The translations under genes were made by a program, and so were the position numbers. The notes beneath the pieces were generated by a model, which was not told the DNA's origin, ran no database searches, and worked only from the letters and a program-made list of their open reading frames with translations. From Clusia tigrina (taxonomy: Eukaryota > Arthropoda > Insecta > Diptera > Clusiidae): a stretch of 64,000 nucleotides of DNA. The stretch is taken from positions 241,397,889 to 241,461,888 of the forward strand of contig OV050030.1 of assembly GCA_920105625.2 (NCBI GenBank). Reading direction: 5' to 3'. This document shows, piece after piece, positions 13,501 through 27,660 of the stretch. Within the stretch, counting starts at the first letter, position 1, and each line of letters opens with the position of its first letter.

Positions 13501-16500
13501 AGCTAAGCTCCTCTTGAGTCCCAAATCAAACACTGATAAAACTTCAAATGGCCATAACTTCTATACGGTACGTCCTACACCTATCAAAGTTTGCTACATA
13601 CAAATGCTTGTAACTTTTTACAGGAGCGTCATAAAACCTTGAAATTTTGTAACAATAAAGTACTCGAGCCTCTTGTCAATTTAAGCTATCGCTCAAAGCT
13701 ATGCTACCCTTGAGTCCCAAATCAAACACTGATAAAACTTCAAATGGCCCTAACTTCTATACGGTACGTCCTACACCTATCCAAGTTTGCAACATACAAA
13801 TGCTTGTATATTTTTACTAGAGCGTCATAAAACCTTGCAATTTTGTAAAATAAAGTACTCGAGCCTCTTGTCAATTTAAGCTATCGCTCAAAGCTATACT
13901 ACCCTTGAGTCCCAAAGCAAACACTGATAAAACTTCAAATGGCCCTAACTTCTATACGGTACGTCCGACACCTACCAAAGTTTGCAACATACAAATGCTT
14001 GTAACTTTTTACTGGAGCGTCATAAAACCTTGAAATTTTGTAACAATAAAGTACTCGAGCCTCTTGTCAATTTAAGATATCGCTCATAGCTATGCTACCC
14101 TTGAGTCCCAAATCAAACACTGATAAAACTTCAAATGGCCCTAACTTCTATACGGTACATCCTACACCTATCAAAGTTTGAAACATACAAATGCTTGTAA
14201 CTTTTTACTGGAGCGTAATAAAACCTTGAAATTTTGTAACAATAAAGTACTCGAGCCTCTTGTCAATTTAAGATATCGCTCATAGCTATGCTACCCTTGA
14301 GTCCCAAATCAAACACTGATAAAATTTCAAATGGCCCTAACTTCTATACGGTACGTCCTACATCTATCAAAGTTTGCAGCATACAAATGCTTGTAACTTT
14401 TTACTGGAGCGTCATAAAACCTTGAAATTTTGTAACAATAAAGTACTCGAGCCTCTTGTCAATTTAAGCTATCGCTCAAAGCTACGCTACCCTTGAGTCC
14501 CAAATCAAACACTGATAAAACTTCAAATGGCTCTAACTTCTATACGGTACGTCCTACACCTATCAAAGTTTGCAACATACAAATGCTTGTAACTTTTTAC
14601 TGGAGCGTCATAAAACCTTGAAATTTTGTAACAATAAAGTACTCGAGCCTCTTGTCAATTTAAGCTATCGCTCAAAGCTATGCTACCCTTGAGTCCCAAA
14701 TCAAACACAGATAAAACTTCAAATGGCCCTAATTTCTATACGGTACGTCCTACACCTATCAAAGTTTGCAACATACAAATGCTTGTATATTTTTACTAGA
14801 GCGTCATAAAACCTTGAAATTTTGTAACAATAAAGTACTCGAGCCTCTTGTCAATTTAAGATATCGCTCATAGCTATGCTACCCTTGAGTCCCAAATCAA
14901 ACACAGATAAAACTTCAAATGGCCCTAACTTCTATACGGTACGTCCTACACCTATCAAAGTTTGCAACATACAAATGCTTGTAACTTTTTACTGGAGCGT
15001 CATAAAACCTTGAAATTTTGTAACAATAAAGTACTCGAGCCTCTTGTCAATTTAAGCTATCGCTCAAAGCTACGCTGCCCTTGAGTCCCAAATCAAACAC
15101 TGAGAAAACTTCAAATGGCCCAAACTTCTATTCGGTACGTCCTACACCTATGAAAGTTTGCAACATACAAATGCTTGTAACTTTTTACTGGAGCGTCATA
15201 AAACCTTGAAATTTTGTAACAATAAAGTACTCGAGCCTCTTGTCATTTTAAGCTATCGCTCAAAGCTATGCTACCCTTGAGTCCCAAATCAAACACAGAT
15301 AAAACTTCAAATGGCCCCAACTTCTATACGGTACGTCCTACAGCTATCAAAGTTTGCAACATACAAATGCTTGTAACTTTTTACAGGAGCGTCATAAAAC
15401 CTTGAAATTTTGTAACAATAAAGTACTCGAGCCTCTTGTCAATTTAAGCTATCGCTCAAAGCTATGCTACCCTTGAGTCCCAAATCAAACACTGATAAAA
15501 CTTCAAATGGCCCTAACTTCTATACGGTACGTCCTACACCTATCAAAGTTTGCAACATAGAAATGCTTGTAACTTTTTACAGGAGCGTCATATAACCTTG
15601 AAATTTTGTAACAATAAAGTACTCGAGCCTCTTGTCAATTTAAGCTATCGCTCAAAGCTATGCTACCCTTGAATCCCAAATCAAACACTGATAAAACTTC
15701 AAATGGCCCTAACTTCTATACGGTACGTCCTACACCTATCAAAGTTTGCAACATACAAATGCTTGTATATTTTTACTAGAGCGTCATAAAACCTTGCAAT
15801 TTTGTAAAATAAAGTACTCGAGCCTCTTGTCAATTTAAGCTATCGCTCAAAGCTATACTACCCTTGAGACCCAAATCAAACACTGATAAAACTTCAAATG
15901 GCCCTAACTTCTATACGGTACGTCCTACACCTACCAAAGTTTGCAACATACAAATGCTTGTAACTTTTTACTGGAGCGTCATAAAACCGTGAAATTTTGT
16001 AACAATAAAGTACTCGAGCCTCTTGTCAATTTAAGATATCGCTTATAGCTATGCTACCCTTGAGTCCCAAATCAAACACTGATAAAACTTCAAATGGCCC
16101 TAACTTCTATACGGTACATCCTACACCTATCAAAGTTTGAAACATACAAATGCTTGTAACTTTTTACTGGAGCGTCATAAAACCTTGAAATTTTGAACAA
16201 TAAAGTACTCGAGCCTCTTGTCAATTTAAGATATCGCTCATAGCTATGCTACCCTTGAGTCCCAAATCAAACACTGATAAAACTTCAAATGGCCCTAACT
16301 TCTATACGGTACGTCCTACATCTATCAAAGTTTGCAGCATACAAATGCTTGTACTTTTTACTGGAGCGTCATAAAACCTTGAAATTTTGTAACAATAAAG
16401 TACTCGAGCCTCTTGTCAATTTAAGCTATCGCTCAAAGCTACGCTACCCTTGAGTCCCAAATCAAACACTGATAAAACTTCAAATGGCCCTAACTTCTAT

Positions 16501-18586
16501 ACGGTACGTCCTACACCTATCAAAGTTTGCAACATACAAATGCTTGTAACTTTTTACTGGAGCGTCATAAAACCTTGAAATTTTGTAACAATAAAGTACT
16601 CGAGCCTCTTGTCAATTTAAGCTATCGCTCAAAGCTATGCTACCCTTGAGTCCCAAATCAAACACAGATAAAACTTCAAATGGCCCTAATTTCTATACGG
16701 TACGTCCTACACCTATCAAAGTTTGCAACATACAAATGCTTGTATATTTTTACTAGAGCGTCATAAAACCTTGAAATTTTGTAAGAATAAAGTACTCCAG
16801 CCTCTTGTCAATTTAAGATATCGCTCATAGCTATGCTACCCTTCAGTCCCAAATCAAACACAGATAAAACTTCAAATGGCCCTAATTTCTATACGGTACG
16901 TCCTACACCTATCAAAGTTTCAACATACAAATGCTTATAACATTTTACTGGAGCGTCATAAAACCTTGAAATTTTGTAACAATAAAGTACTCGAGCCTCT
17001 TGGCAATTTAAGCTATCGCTCAAAGCTATGCTACCCTTTAGTCCCAAATCCAACACTGATAAAACTTCAAATGGTCCTAACTTCTATTTGGTGCATCATA
17101 CACCTATCAAAGTTTGCAACATACAAATGCTTGTATCTTTTTACTGGAGCGTCATAAAACTTGAAATTATGTAACAATAAAGTTTTCGAGCCTCTTGTCA
17201 ATTTAAGCTATCGCTCAAAGCTATGCTACCCTTGAGTCCCAAATCAAACACTGATAAAACTTCAAATGGCCCTAACTTCTATATGGTACGTCCTACACCT
17301 ATCAAAGTTTGCAACATACAAATGCTTGTAACTTTTTACTCGAGCGTCATAAAACCTTGAAATTTGGTAACAATAAAGTACTCGAGCCTCTTGTCAATTT
17401 AAGCTATCGCTCAAAGCTATGCTACCCTTGAGTTCCAAATCAAACACGGATAAAACTTCAAATGGCCCTAACTTCTATACGGTACGTCCTACACCTACCA
17501 AAGTTTGCAACATACAAATGCTTGCAACTTTTTACTGGAGCGTCATAAAACCTTGAAATTTTGTAACAATAAAGTACTCGAGCCTCTTGTTAATTTAAGA
17601 TATCGCTCATAGCTATGCTACCCTTGAGTCCCAAATCAAACACTGATAAAACTTCAAATGGCCCTAACTTCTATACGGTACGTCCTACACCTATCAAAGT
17701 TTGCAATATACAAAAGCTTGTAACTTTTTACTGGAGCGTCGTAAAACCTTGAAATTTTGTAACAATAAAGTACTCGAGCCTCTTGTCAATTTAAGCTATC
17801 GCTCAAAGCTACGCCACCCTTGAGTACCAAATCAAACACTGATAAAACTTCAAATGGCCCTAACTTCTATACGGTACGTCCTACACCTATGAAAGTTTGC
17901 AATATACACATGCTTGTAACTTTTTACTGGAGCGTCATAAAACCTTGAAATTTTGTAACAATAAAGTTCTCGAGCCTCTTGTCAATTTAAGCTATTGCTC
18001 AAAGCTATGCTACCCTTGAGTCCCAAATCAAACACAGATAAAACTTCAAATGGCCCTAACTTCTATACGGTACGTCCTACACCTATCAAAGTTTGCAACA
18101 TACAAATGCTTGTATATTTTTACAGGAGCGTCATAAAACCTTGCAATTTTGTAAAATAAAGTACTCGAGCCTCTTGTCAATTTAAGGTATCGCTCATAGC
18201 TATGCTACCCTTGAGTCCCAAATCAAACACAGATAAAACTTCAAATGGCCCTAATTTCTATACGGTACGTCTTACACCTATCAAAGTTTGCAATATACAA
18301 ATGCTTGTATATTTTTACTGGAGCGTCATAAAACCTTGCATTTTGTAAAATAAAGTACTCGAGCCTCTTGTCAATTTAAGCTGTCGCTCAAAGCTATGCT
18401 ACCCTTGAGTCCCAAATCAAACACTGATAAAACTTCAAATGGCCCTAACTTCTATACGGTACGTCCTACACCTATCCAAGTTTGCAACATACAAATGCTT
18501 GTATATTTTTACTAGAGCGTCATAAAACCTTGCAATTTTGTAAAATAAAGTACTCGAGCCTCTTGTCAATTTAAGCTATCGCTCAA
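13501..18586 (+). repeat. Satellite macro-repeat copy A (5086 bp, 26 monomers)
   Basis: This block starts near the diagnostic 'agctaagctcctcttgag' at 13501, and the same marker returns at 18587. It contains a 10-monomer unit plus a distinctive set of monomers found only in copies A to C: 'tttcaacatac' near 16918, 'ttagtcccaaatccaac' near 17039, 'ttggtgcatc' near 17088 and 'caaaagcttg' near 17711. Offsets to copy C are 9193 bp for every marker checked (13501, 14211, 15073 and 16876). Confidence 0.85.
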
Positions 18587-21500
18587 AGCTAAGCTCCTCT
18601 TGAGTCCCAAATCAAACACTGATAAAACTTCAAATGGCCATAACTTCTATACGGTACGTCCTACACCTATCAAAGTTTGCAACATACAAATGCTTGTAAC
18701 TTTTTACAGGAGCGTCATAAAACCTTGAAATTTTGTAACAATAAAGTACTCGAGCCTCTTGTCAATTTAAGCTATCGCTCAAAGCTATGCTACCCTTGAG
18801 TCCCAAATCAAACACTGATAAAACTTCAAATGGCCCTAACTTCTATACGGTACGTCCTACACCTATCCAAGTTTGCAACATACAAATGCTTGTATATTTT
18901 TACTAGAGCGTCATAAAACCTTGCAATTTTGTAAAATAAAGTACTCGAGCCTCTTGTCAATTTAAGCTATCGCTCAAAGCTATACTACCCTTGAGTCCCA
19001 AAGCAAACACTGATAAAACTTCAAATGGCCCTAACTTCTATACGGTACGTCCGACAACTACCAAAGTTTGCAACATACAAATGCTTGTAACTTTTTACTG
19101 GAGCGTCATAAAACATTGAAATTTTGTAACAATAAAGTACTCGAGCCTCTTGTCAATTTAAGATATCGCTCATAGCTATGCTACCCTTGAGTCCCAAATC
19201 AAACACTGATAAAACTTCAAATGGCCCTAACTTCTATACGGTACATCCTACACCTATCAAAGTTTGAAACATACAAATGCTTGTAACTTTTTACTGGAGC
19301 GTAATAAAACCTTGAAATTTTGTAACAATAAAGTACTCGAGCCTCTTGTCAATTTAAGATATCGCTCATAGCTATGCTACCCTTGAGTCCCAAATCAAAC
19401 ACTGATAAAATTTCAAATGGCCCTAACTTCTATACGGTACGTCCTACATCTATCAAAGTTTGCAGCATACAAATGCTTGTAACTTTTTACTGGAGCGTCA
19501 TAAAACCTTGAAATTTTGTAACAATAAAGTACTCGAGCCTCTTGTCAATTTAAGCTATCGCTCAAAGCTACGCTACCCTTGAGTCCCAAATCAAACACTG
19601 ATAAAACTTCAAATGGCTCTAACTTCTATACGGTACGTCCTACACCTATCAAAGTTTGCAACATACAAATGCTTGTAACTTTTTACTGGAGCGTCATAAA
19701 ACCTTGAAATTTTGTAACAATAAAGTACTCGAGCCTCTTGTCAATTTAAGCTATCGCTCAAAGCTATGCTACCCTTGAGTCCCAAATCAAACACAGATAA
19801 AACTTCAAATGGCCCTAATTTCTATACGGTACGTCCTACACCTATCAAAGTTTGCAACATACAAATGCTTGTATATTTTTACTAGAGCGTCATAAAACCT
19901 TGAAATTTTGTAACAATAAAGTACTCGAGCCTCTTGTCAATTTAAGCTATCGCTCAAAGCTATGCTACCCTTGAGTCCCAAATCAAACACTGATAAAACT
20001 TCAAATGGCCCTAACTTCTATACGGTACGTCCTACACCTATCCAAGTTTGCAACATACAAATGCTTGTATATTTTTACTAGAGCGTCATAAAACCTTGCA
20101 ATTTTGTAAAATAAAGTACTCGAGCCTCTTGTCAATTTAAGCTATCGCTCAAAGCTATACTACCCTTGAGTCCCAAAGCAAACACTGATAAAACTTCAAA
20201 TGGCCCTAACTTCTATACGGTACGTCCGACACCTACCAAAGTTTGCAACATACAAATGCTTGTAACTTTTTACTGGAGCGTCATAAAACCTTGAAATTTT
20301 GTAACAATAAAGTACTCGAGCCTCTTGTCAATTTAAGATATCGCTCATAGCTATGCTACCCTTGAGTCCCAAATCAAACACTGATAAAACTTCAAATGGC
20401 CCTAACTTCTATACGGTACGTCCTACATCTATCAAAGTTTGCAGCATACAAATGCTTGTACTTTTTACTGGAGCGTCATAAAACCTTGAAATTTTGTAAC
20501 AATAAAGTACTCGAGCCTCTTGTCAATTTAAGCTATCGCTCAAAGCTACGCTACCCTTGAGTCCCAAATCAAACACTGATAAAACTTCAAATGGCCCTAA
20601 CTTCTATACGGTACGTCCTACACCTATCAAAGTTTGCAACATACAAATGCTTGTAACTTTTTACTGGAGCGTCATAAAACCTTGAAATTTTGTAACAATA
20701 AAGTACTCGAGCCTCTTGTCAATTTAAGCTATCGCTCAAAGCTATGCTACCCTTGAGTCCCAAATCAAACACAGATAAAACTTCAAATGGCCCTAATTTC
20801 TATACGGTACGTCCTACACCTATCAAAGTTTGCAACATACAAATGCTTGTATATTTTTACTAGAGCGTCATAAAACCTTGAAATTTTGTAAGAATAAAGT
20901 ACTCCAGCCTCTTGTCAATTTAAGATATCGCTCATAGCTATGCTACCCTTCAGTCCCAAATCAAACACAGATAAAACTTCAAATGGCCCTAATTTCTATA
21001 CGGTACGTCCTACACCTATCAAAGTTTCAACATACAAATGCTTATAACATTTTACTGGAGCGTCATAAAACCTTGAAATTTTGTAACAATAAAGTACTCG
21101 AGCCTCTTGGCAATTTAAGCTATCGCTCAAAGCTATGCTACCCTTTAGTCCCAAATCCAACACTGATAAAACTTCAAATGGTCCTAACTTCTATTTGGTG
21201 CATCATACACCTATCAAAGTTTGCAACATACAAATGCTTGTATCTTTTTACTGGAGCGTCATAAAACTTGAAATTATGTAACAATAAAGTTTTCGAGCCT
21301 CTTGTCAATTTAAGCTATCGCTCAAAGCTATGCTACCCTTGAGTCCCAAATCAAACACTGATAAAACTTCAAATGGCCCTAACTTCTATATGGTACGTCC
21401 TACACCTATCAAAGTTTGCAACATACAAATGCTTGTAACTTTTTACTCGAGCGTCATAAAACCTTGAAATTTGGTAACAATAAAGTACTCGAGCCTCTTG

Positions 21501-22693
21501 TCAATTTAAGCTATCGCTCAAAGCTATGCTACCCTTGAGTTCCAAATCAAACACGGATAAAACTTCAAATGGCCCTAACTTCTATACGGTACGTCCTACA
21601 CCTACCAAAGTTTGCAACATACAAATGCTTGCAACTTTTTACTGGAGCGTCATAAAACCTTGAAATTTTGTAACAATAAAGTACTCGAGCCTCTTGTTAA
21701 TTTAAGATATCGCTCATAGCTATGCTACCCTTGAGTCCCAAATCAAACACTGATAAAACTTCAAATGGCCCTAACTTCTATACGGTACGTCCTACACCTA
21801 TCAAAGTTTGCAATATACAAAAGCTTGTAACTTTTTACTGGAGCGTCGTAAAACCTTGAAATTTTGTAACAATAAAGTACTCGAGCCTCTTGTCAATTTA
21901 AGCTATCGCTCAAAGCTACGCCACCCTTGAGTACCAAATCAAACACTGATAAAACTTCAAATGGCCCTAACTTCTATACGGTACGTCCTACACCTATGAA
22001 AGTTTGCAATATACACATGCTTGTAACTTTTTACTGGAGCGTCATAAAACCTTGAAATTTTGTAACAATAAAGTTCTCGAGCCTCTTGTCAATTTAAGCT
22101 ATTGCTCAAAGCTATGCTACCCTTGAGTCCCAAATCAAACACAGATAAAACTTCAAATGGCCCTAACTTCTATACGGTACGTCCTACACCTATCAAAGTT
22201 TGCAACATACAAATGCTTGTATATTTTTACAGGAGCGTCATAAAACCTTGCAATTTTGTAAAATAAAGTACTCGAGCCTCTTGTCAATTTAAGGTATCGC
22301 TCATAGCTATGCTACCCTTGAGTCCCAAATCAAACACAGATGAAACTTCAAATGGCCCTAATTTCTATACGGTACGTCTTACACCTATCAAAGTTTGCAA
22401 TATACAAATGCTTGTATATTTTTACTGGAGCGTCATAAAACCTTGCATTTTGTAAAATAAAGTACTCGAGCCTCTTGTCAATTTAAGCTGTCGCTCAAAG
22501 CTATGCTACCCTTGAGTCCCAAATCAAACACTGATAAAACTTCAAATGGCCCTAACTTCTATACGGTACGTCCTACACCTATCCAAGTTTGCAACATACA
22601 AATGCTTGTATATTTTTACTAGAGCGTCATAAAACCTTGCAATTTTGTAAAATAAAGTACTCGAGCCTCTTGTCAATTTAAGCTATCGCTCAA
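18587..22693 (+). repeat. Satellite macro-repeat copy B (4107 bp, internally rearranged)
   Basis: Markers in the first part lie 5086 bp from copy A (13501 to 18587; 14211 to 19297). Markers in the second part lie 4107 bp from copy A (16348 to 20455; 16876 to 20983). The copy has therefore lost a net 979 bp, five monomers. Near 19.95-20.33 kb a pair of monomers ('cctatccaag', then 'cccaaagcaaac' with 'tccgacacc') appears a second time just before the join, so the change is a deletion combined with a local duplication, as expected of unequal exchange. Confidence 0.82.
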
Positions 22694-25600
22694 AGCTAAG
22701 CTCCTCTTGAGTCCCAAATCAAACACTGATAAAACTTCAAATGGCCATAACTTCTATACGGTACGTCCTACACCTATCAAAGTTTGCAACATACAAATGC
22801 TTGTAACTTTTTACAGGAGCGTCATAAAACCTTGAAATTTTGTAACAATAAAGTACTCGAGCCTCTTGTCAATTTAAGCTATCGCTCAAAGCTATGCTAC
22901 CCTTGAGTCCCAAATCAAACACTGATAAAACTTCAAATGGCCCTAACTTCTATACGGTACGTCCTACACCTATCCAAGTTTGCAACATACAAATGCTTGT
23001 ATATTTTTACTAGAGCGTCATAAAACCTTGCAATTTTGTAAAATAAAGTACTCGAGCCTCTTGTCAATTTAAGCTATCGCTCAAAGCTATACTACCCTTG
23101 AGTCCCAAAGCAAACACTGATAAAACTTCAAATGGCCCTAACTTCTATACGGTACGTCCGACACCTACCAAAGTTTGCAACATACAAATGCTTGTAACTT
23201 TTTACTGGAGCGTCATAAAACCTTGAAATTTTGTAACAATAAAGTACTCGAGCCTCTTGTCAATTTAAGATATCGCTCATAGCTATGCTACCCTTGAGTC
23301 CCAAATCAAACACTGATAAAACTTCAAATGGCCCTAACTTCTATACGGTACATCCTACACCTATCAAAGTTTGAAACATACAAATGCTTGTAACTTTTTA
23401 CTGGAGCGTAATAAAACCTTGAAATTTTGTAACAATAAAGTACTCGAGCCTCTTGTCAATTTAAGATATCGCTCATAGCTATGCTACCCTTGAGTCCCAA
23501 ATCAAACACTGATAAAATTTCAAATGGCCCTAACTTCTATACGGTACGTCCTACATCTATCAAAGTTTGCAGCATACAAATGCTTGTAACTTTTTACTGG
23601 AGCGTCATAAAACCTTGAAATTTTGTAACAATAAAGTACTCGAGCCTCTTGTCAATTTAAGCTATCGCTCAAAGCTACGCTACCCTTGAGTCCCAAATCA
23701 AACACTGATAAAACTTCAAATGGCTCTAACTTCTATACGGTACGTCCTACACCTATCAAAGTTTGCAACATACAAATGCTTGTAACTTTTTACTGGAGCG
23801 TCATAAAACCTTGAAATTTTGTAACAATAAAGTACTCGAGCCTCTTGTCAATTTAAGCTATCGCTCAAAGCTATGCTACCCTTGAGTCCCAAATCAAACA
23901 CAGATAAAACTTCAAATGGCCCTAATTTCTATACGGTACGTCCTACACCTATCAAAGTTTGCAACATACAAATGCTTGTATATTTTTACTAGAGCGTCAT
24001 AAAACCTTGAAATTTTGTAACAATAAAGTACTCGAGCCTCTTGTCAATTTAAGATATCGCTCATAGCTATGCTACCCTTGAGTCCCAAATCAAACACAGA
24101 TAAAACTTCAAATGGCCCTAACTTCTATACGGTACGTCCTACACCTATCAAAGTTTGCAACATACAAATGCTTGTAACTTTTTACTGGAGCGTCATAAAA
24201 CCTTGAAATTTTGTAACAATAAAGTACTCGAGCCTCTTGTCAATTTAAGCTATCGCTCAAAGCTACGCTGCCCTTGAGTCCCAAATCAAACACTGAGAAA
24301 ACTTCAAATGGCCCAAACTTCTATTCGGTACGTCCTACACCTATGAAAGTTTGCAACATACAAATGCTTGTAACTTTTTACTGGAGCGTCATAAAACCTT
24401 GAAATTTTGTAACAATAAAGTACTCGAGCCTCTTGTCATTTTAAGCTATCGCTCAAAGCTATGCTACCCTTGAGTCCCAAATCAAACACAGATAAAACTT
24501 CAAATGGCCCCAACTTCTATACGGTACGTCCTACAGCTATCAAAGTTTGCAACATACAAATGCTTGTAACTTTTTACAGGAGCGTCATAAAACCTTGAAA
24601 TTTTGTAACAATAAAGTACTCGAGCCTCTTGTCAATTTAAGCTATCGCTCAAAGCTATGCTACCCTTGAGTCCCAAATCAAACACTGATAAAACTTCAAA
24701 TGGCCCTAACTTCTATACGGTACGTCCTACACCTATCAAAGTTTGCAACATAGAAATGCTTGTAACTTTTTACAGGAGCGTCATAAAACCTTGAAATTTT
24801 GTAACAATAAAGTACTCGAGCCTCTTGTCAATTTAAGCTATCGCTCAAAGCTATGCTACCCTTGAATCCCAAATCAAACACTGATAAAACTTCAAATGGC
24901 CCTAACTTCTATACGGTACGTCCTACACCTATCAAAGTTTGCAACATACAAATGCTTGTATATTTTTACTAGAGCGTCATAAAACCTTGCAATTTTGTAA
25001 AATAAAGTACTCGAGCCTCTTGTCAATTTAAGCTATCGCTCAAAGCTATACTACCCTTGAGACCCAAATCAAACACTGATAAAACTTCAAATGGCCCTAA
25101 CTTCTATACGGTACGTCCTACACCTACCAAAGTTTGCAACATACAAATGCTTGTAACTTTTTACTGGAGCGTCATAAAACCGTGAAATTTTGTAACAATA
25201 AAGTACTCGAGCCTCTTGTCAATTTAAGATATCGCTTATAGCTATGCTACCCTTGAGTCCCAAATCAAACACTGATAAAACTTCAAATGGCCCTAACTTC
25301 TATACGGTACATCCTACACCTATCAAAGTTTGAAACATACAAATGCTTGTAACTTTTTACTGGAGCGTCATAAAACCTTGAAATTTTGAACAATAAAGTA
25401 CTCGAGCCTCTTGTCAATTTAAGATATCGCTCATAGCTATGCTACCCTTGAGTCCCAAATCAAACACTGATAAAACTTCAAATGGCCCTAACTTCTATAC
25501 GGTACGTCCTACATCTATCAAAGTTTGCAGCATACAAATGCTTGTACTTTTTACTGGAGCGTCATAAAACCTTGAAATTTTGTAACAATAAAGTACTCGA

Positions 25601-27660
25601 GCCTCTTGTCAATTTAAGCTATCGCTCAAAGCTACGCTACCCTTGAGTCCCAAATCAAACACTGATAAAACTTCAAATGGCCCTAACTTCTATACGGTAC
25701 GTCCTACACCTATCAAAGTTTGCAACATACAAATGCTTGTAACTTTTTACTGGAGCGTCATAAAACCTTGAAATTTTGTAACAATAAAGTACTCGAGCCT
25801 CTTGTCAATTTAAGCTATCGCTCAAAGCTATGCTACCCTTGAGTCCCAAATCAAACACAGATAAAACTTCAAATGGCCCTAATTTCTATACGGTACGTCC
25901 TACACCTATCAAAGTTTGCAACATACAAATGCTTGTATATTTTTACTAGAGCGTCATAAAACCTTGAAATTTTGTAAGAATAAAGTACTCCAGCCTCTTG
26001 TCAATTTAAGATATCGCTCATAGCTATGCTACCCTTGAGTCCCAAATCAAACACAGATAAAACTTCAAATGGCCCTAATTTCTATACGGTACGTCCTACA
26101 CCTATCAAAGTTTCAACATACAAATGCTTATAACATTTTACTGGAGCGTCATAAAACCTTGAAATTTTGTAACAATAAAGTACTCGAGCCTCTTGGCAAT
26201 TTAAGCTATCGCTCAAAGCTATGCTACCCTTTAGTCCCAAATCCAACACTGATAAAACTTCAAATGGTCCTAACTTCTATTTGGTGCATCATACACCTAT
26301 CAAAGTTTGCAACATACAAATGCTTGTATCTTTTTACTGGAGCGTCATAAAACTTGAAATTATGTAACAATAAAGTTTTCGAGCCTCTTGTCAATTTAAG
26401 CTATCGCTCAAAGCTATGCTACCCTTGAGTCCCAAATCAAACACTGATAAAACTTCAAATGGCCCTAACTTCTATATGGTACGTCCTACACCTATCAAAG
26501 TTTGCAACATACAAATGCTTGTAACTTTTTACTCGAGCGTCATAAAACCTTGAAATTTGGTAACAATAAAGTACTCGAGCCTCTTGTCAATTTAAGCTAT
26601 CGCTCAAAGCTATGCTACCCTTGAGTTCCAAATCAAACACGGATAAAACTTCAAATGGCCCTAACTTCTATACGGTACGTCCTACACCTACCAAAGTTTG
26701 CAACATACAAATGCTTGTAACTTTTTACTGGAGCGTCATAAAACCTTGAAATTTTGTAACAATAAAGTACTCGAGCCTCTTGTTAATTTAAGATATCGCT
26801 CATAGCTATGCTACCCTTGAGTCCCAAATCAAACACTGATAAAACTTCAAATGGCCCTAACTTCTATACGGTACGTCCTACACCTATCAAAGTTTGCAAT
26901 ATACAAAAGCTTGTAACTTTTTACTGGAGCGTCGTAAAACCTTGAAATTTTGTAACAATAAAGTACTCGAGCCTCTTGTCAATTTAAGCTATCGCTCAAA
27001 GCTACGCCACCCTTGAGTACCAAATCAAACACTGATAAAACTTCAAATGGCCCTAACTTCTATACGGTACGTCCTACACCTATGAAAGTTTGCAATATAC
27101 ACATGCTTGTAACTTTTTACTGGAGCGTCATAAAACCTTGAAATTTTGTAACAATAAAGTTCTCGAGCCTCTTGTCAATTTAAGCTATTGCTCAAAGCTA
27201 TGCTACCCTTGAGTCCCAAATCAAACACAGATAAAACTTCAAATGGCCCTAACTTCTATACGGTACGTCCTACACCTATCAAAGTTTGCAACATACAAAT
27301 GCTTGTATATTTTTACAGGAGCGTCATAAAACCTTGCAATTTTGTAAAATAAAGTACTCGAGCCTCTTGTCAATTTAAGGTATCGCTCATAGCTATGCTA
27401 CCCTTGAGTCCCAAATCAAACACAGATAAAACTTCAAATGGCCCTAATTTCTATACGGTACGTCTTACACCTATCAAAGTTTGCAATATACAAATGCTTG
27501 TATATTTTTACTGGAGCGTCATAAAACCTTGCATTTTGTAAAATAAAGTACTCGAGCCTCTTGTCAATTTAAGCTGTCGCTCAAAGCTATGCTACCCTTG
27601 AGTCCCAAATCAAACACTGATAAAACTTCAAATGGCCCTAACTTCTATACGGTACGTCCT
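22694..27660 (+). repeat. Satellite macro-repeat copy C (about 5 kb)
   Basis: This copy follows copy A at a constant 9193-bp offset, for example 14211 to 23404, 15073 to 24266 and 16876 to 26069. The match ends near 27660, where copy A has 'cctatccaag' and this copy has 'cctatcaaag' followed by 'tttacaacatac'. Only scattered single-base differences from copies A and B were seen, such as 'cttgagtccc' here near 26034 against 'cttcagtccc' in A and B. It is therefore a recent duplicate. Confidence 0.83.

Noticed and set aside
16876..17157. Identical 93-codon ORFs at 16876, 20983 and 26069
   Set aside because: They are satellite monomers read across unit boundaries and are identical only because of the recent macro-repeat duplication. 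The 196-bp period shifts the frame at each monomer, and there is no sign of codon selection.
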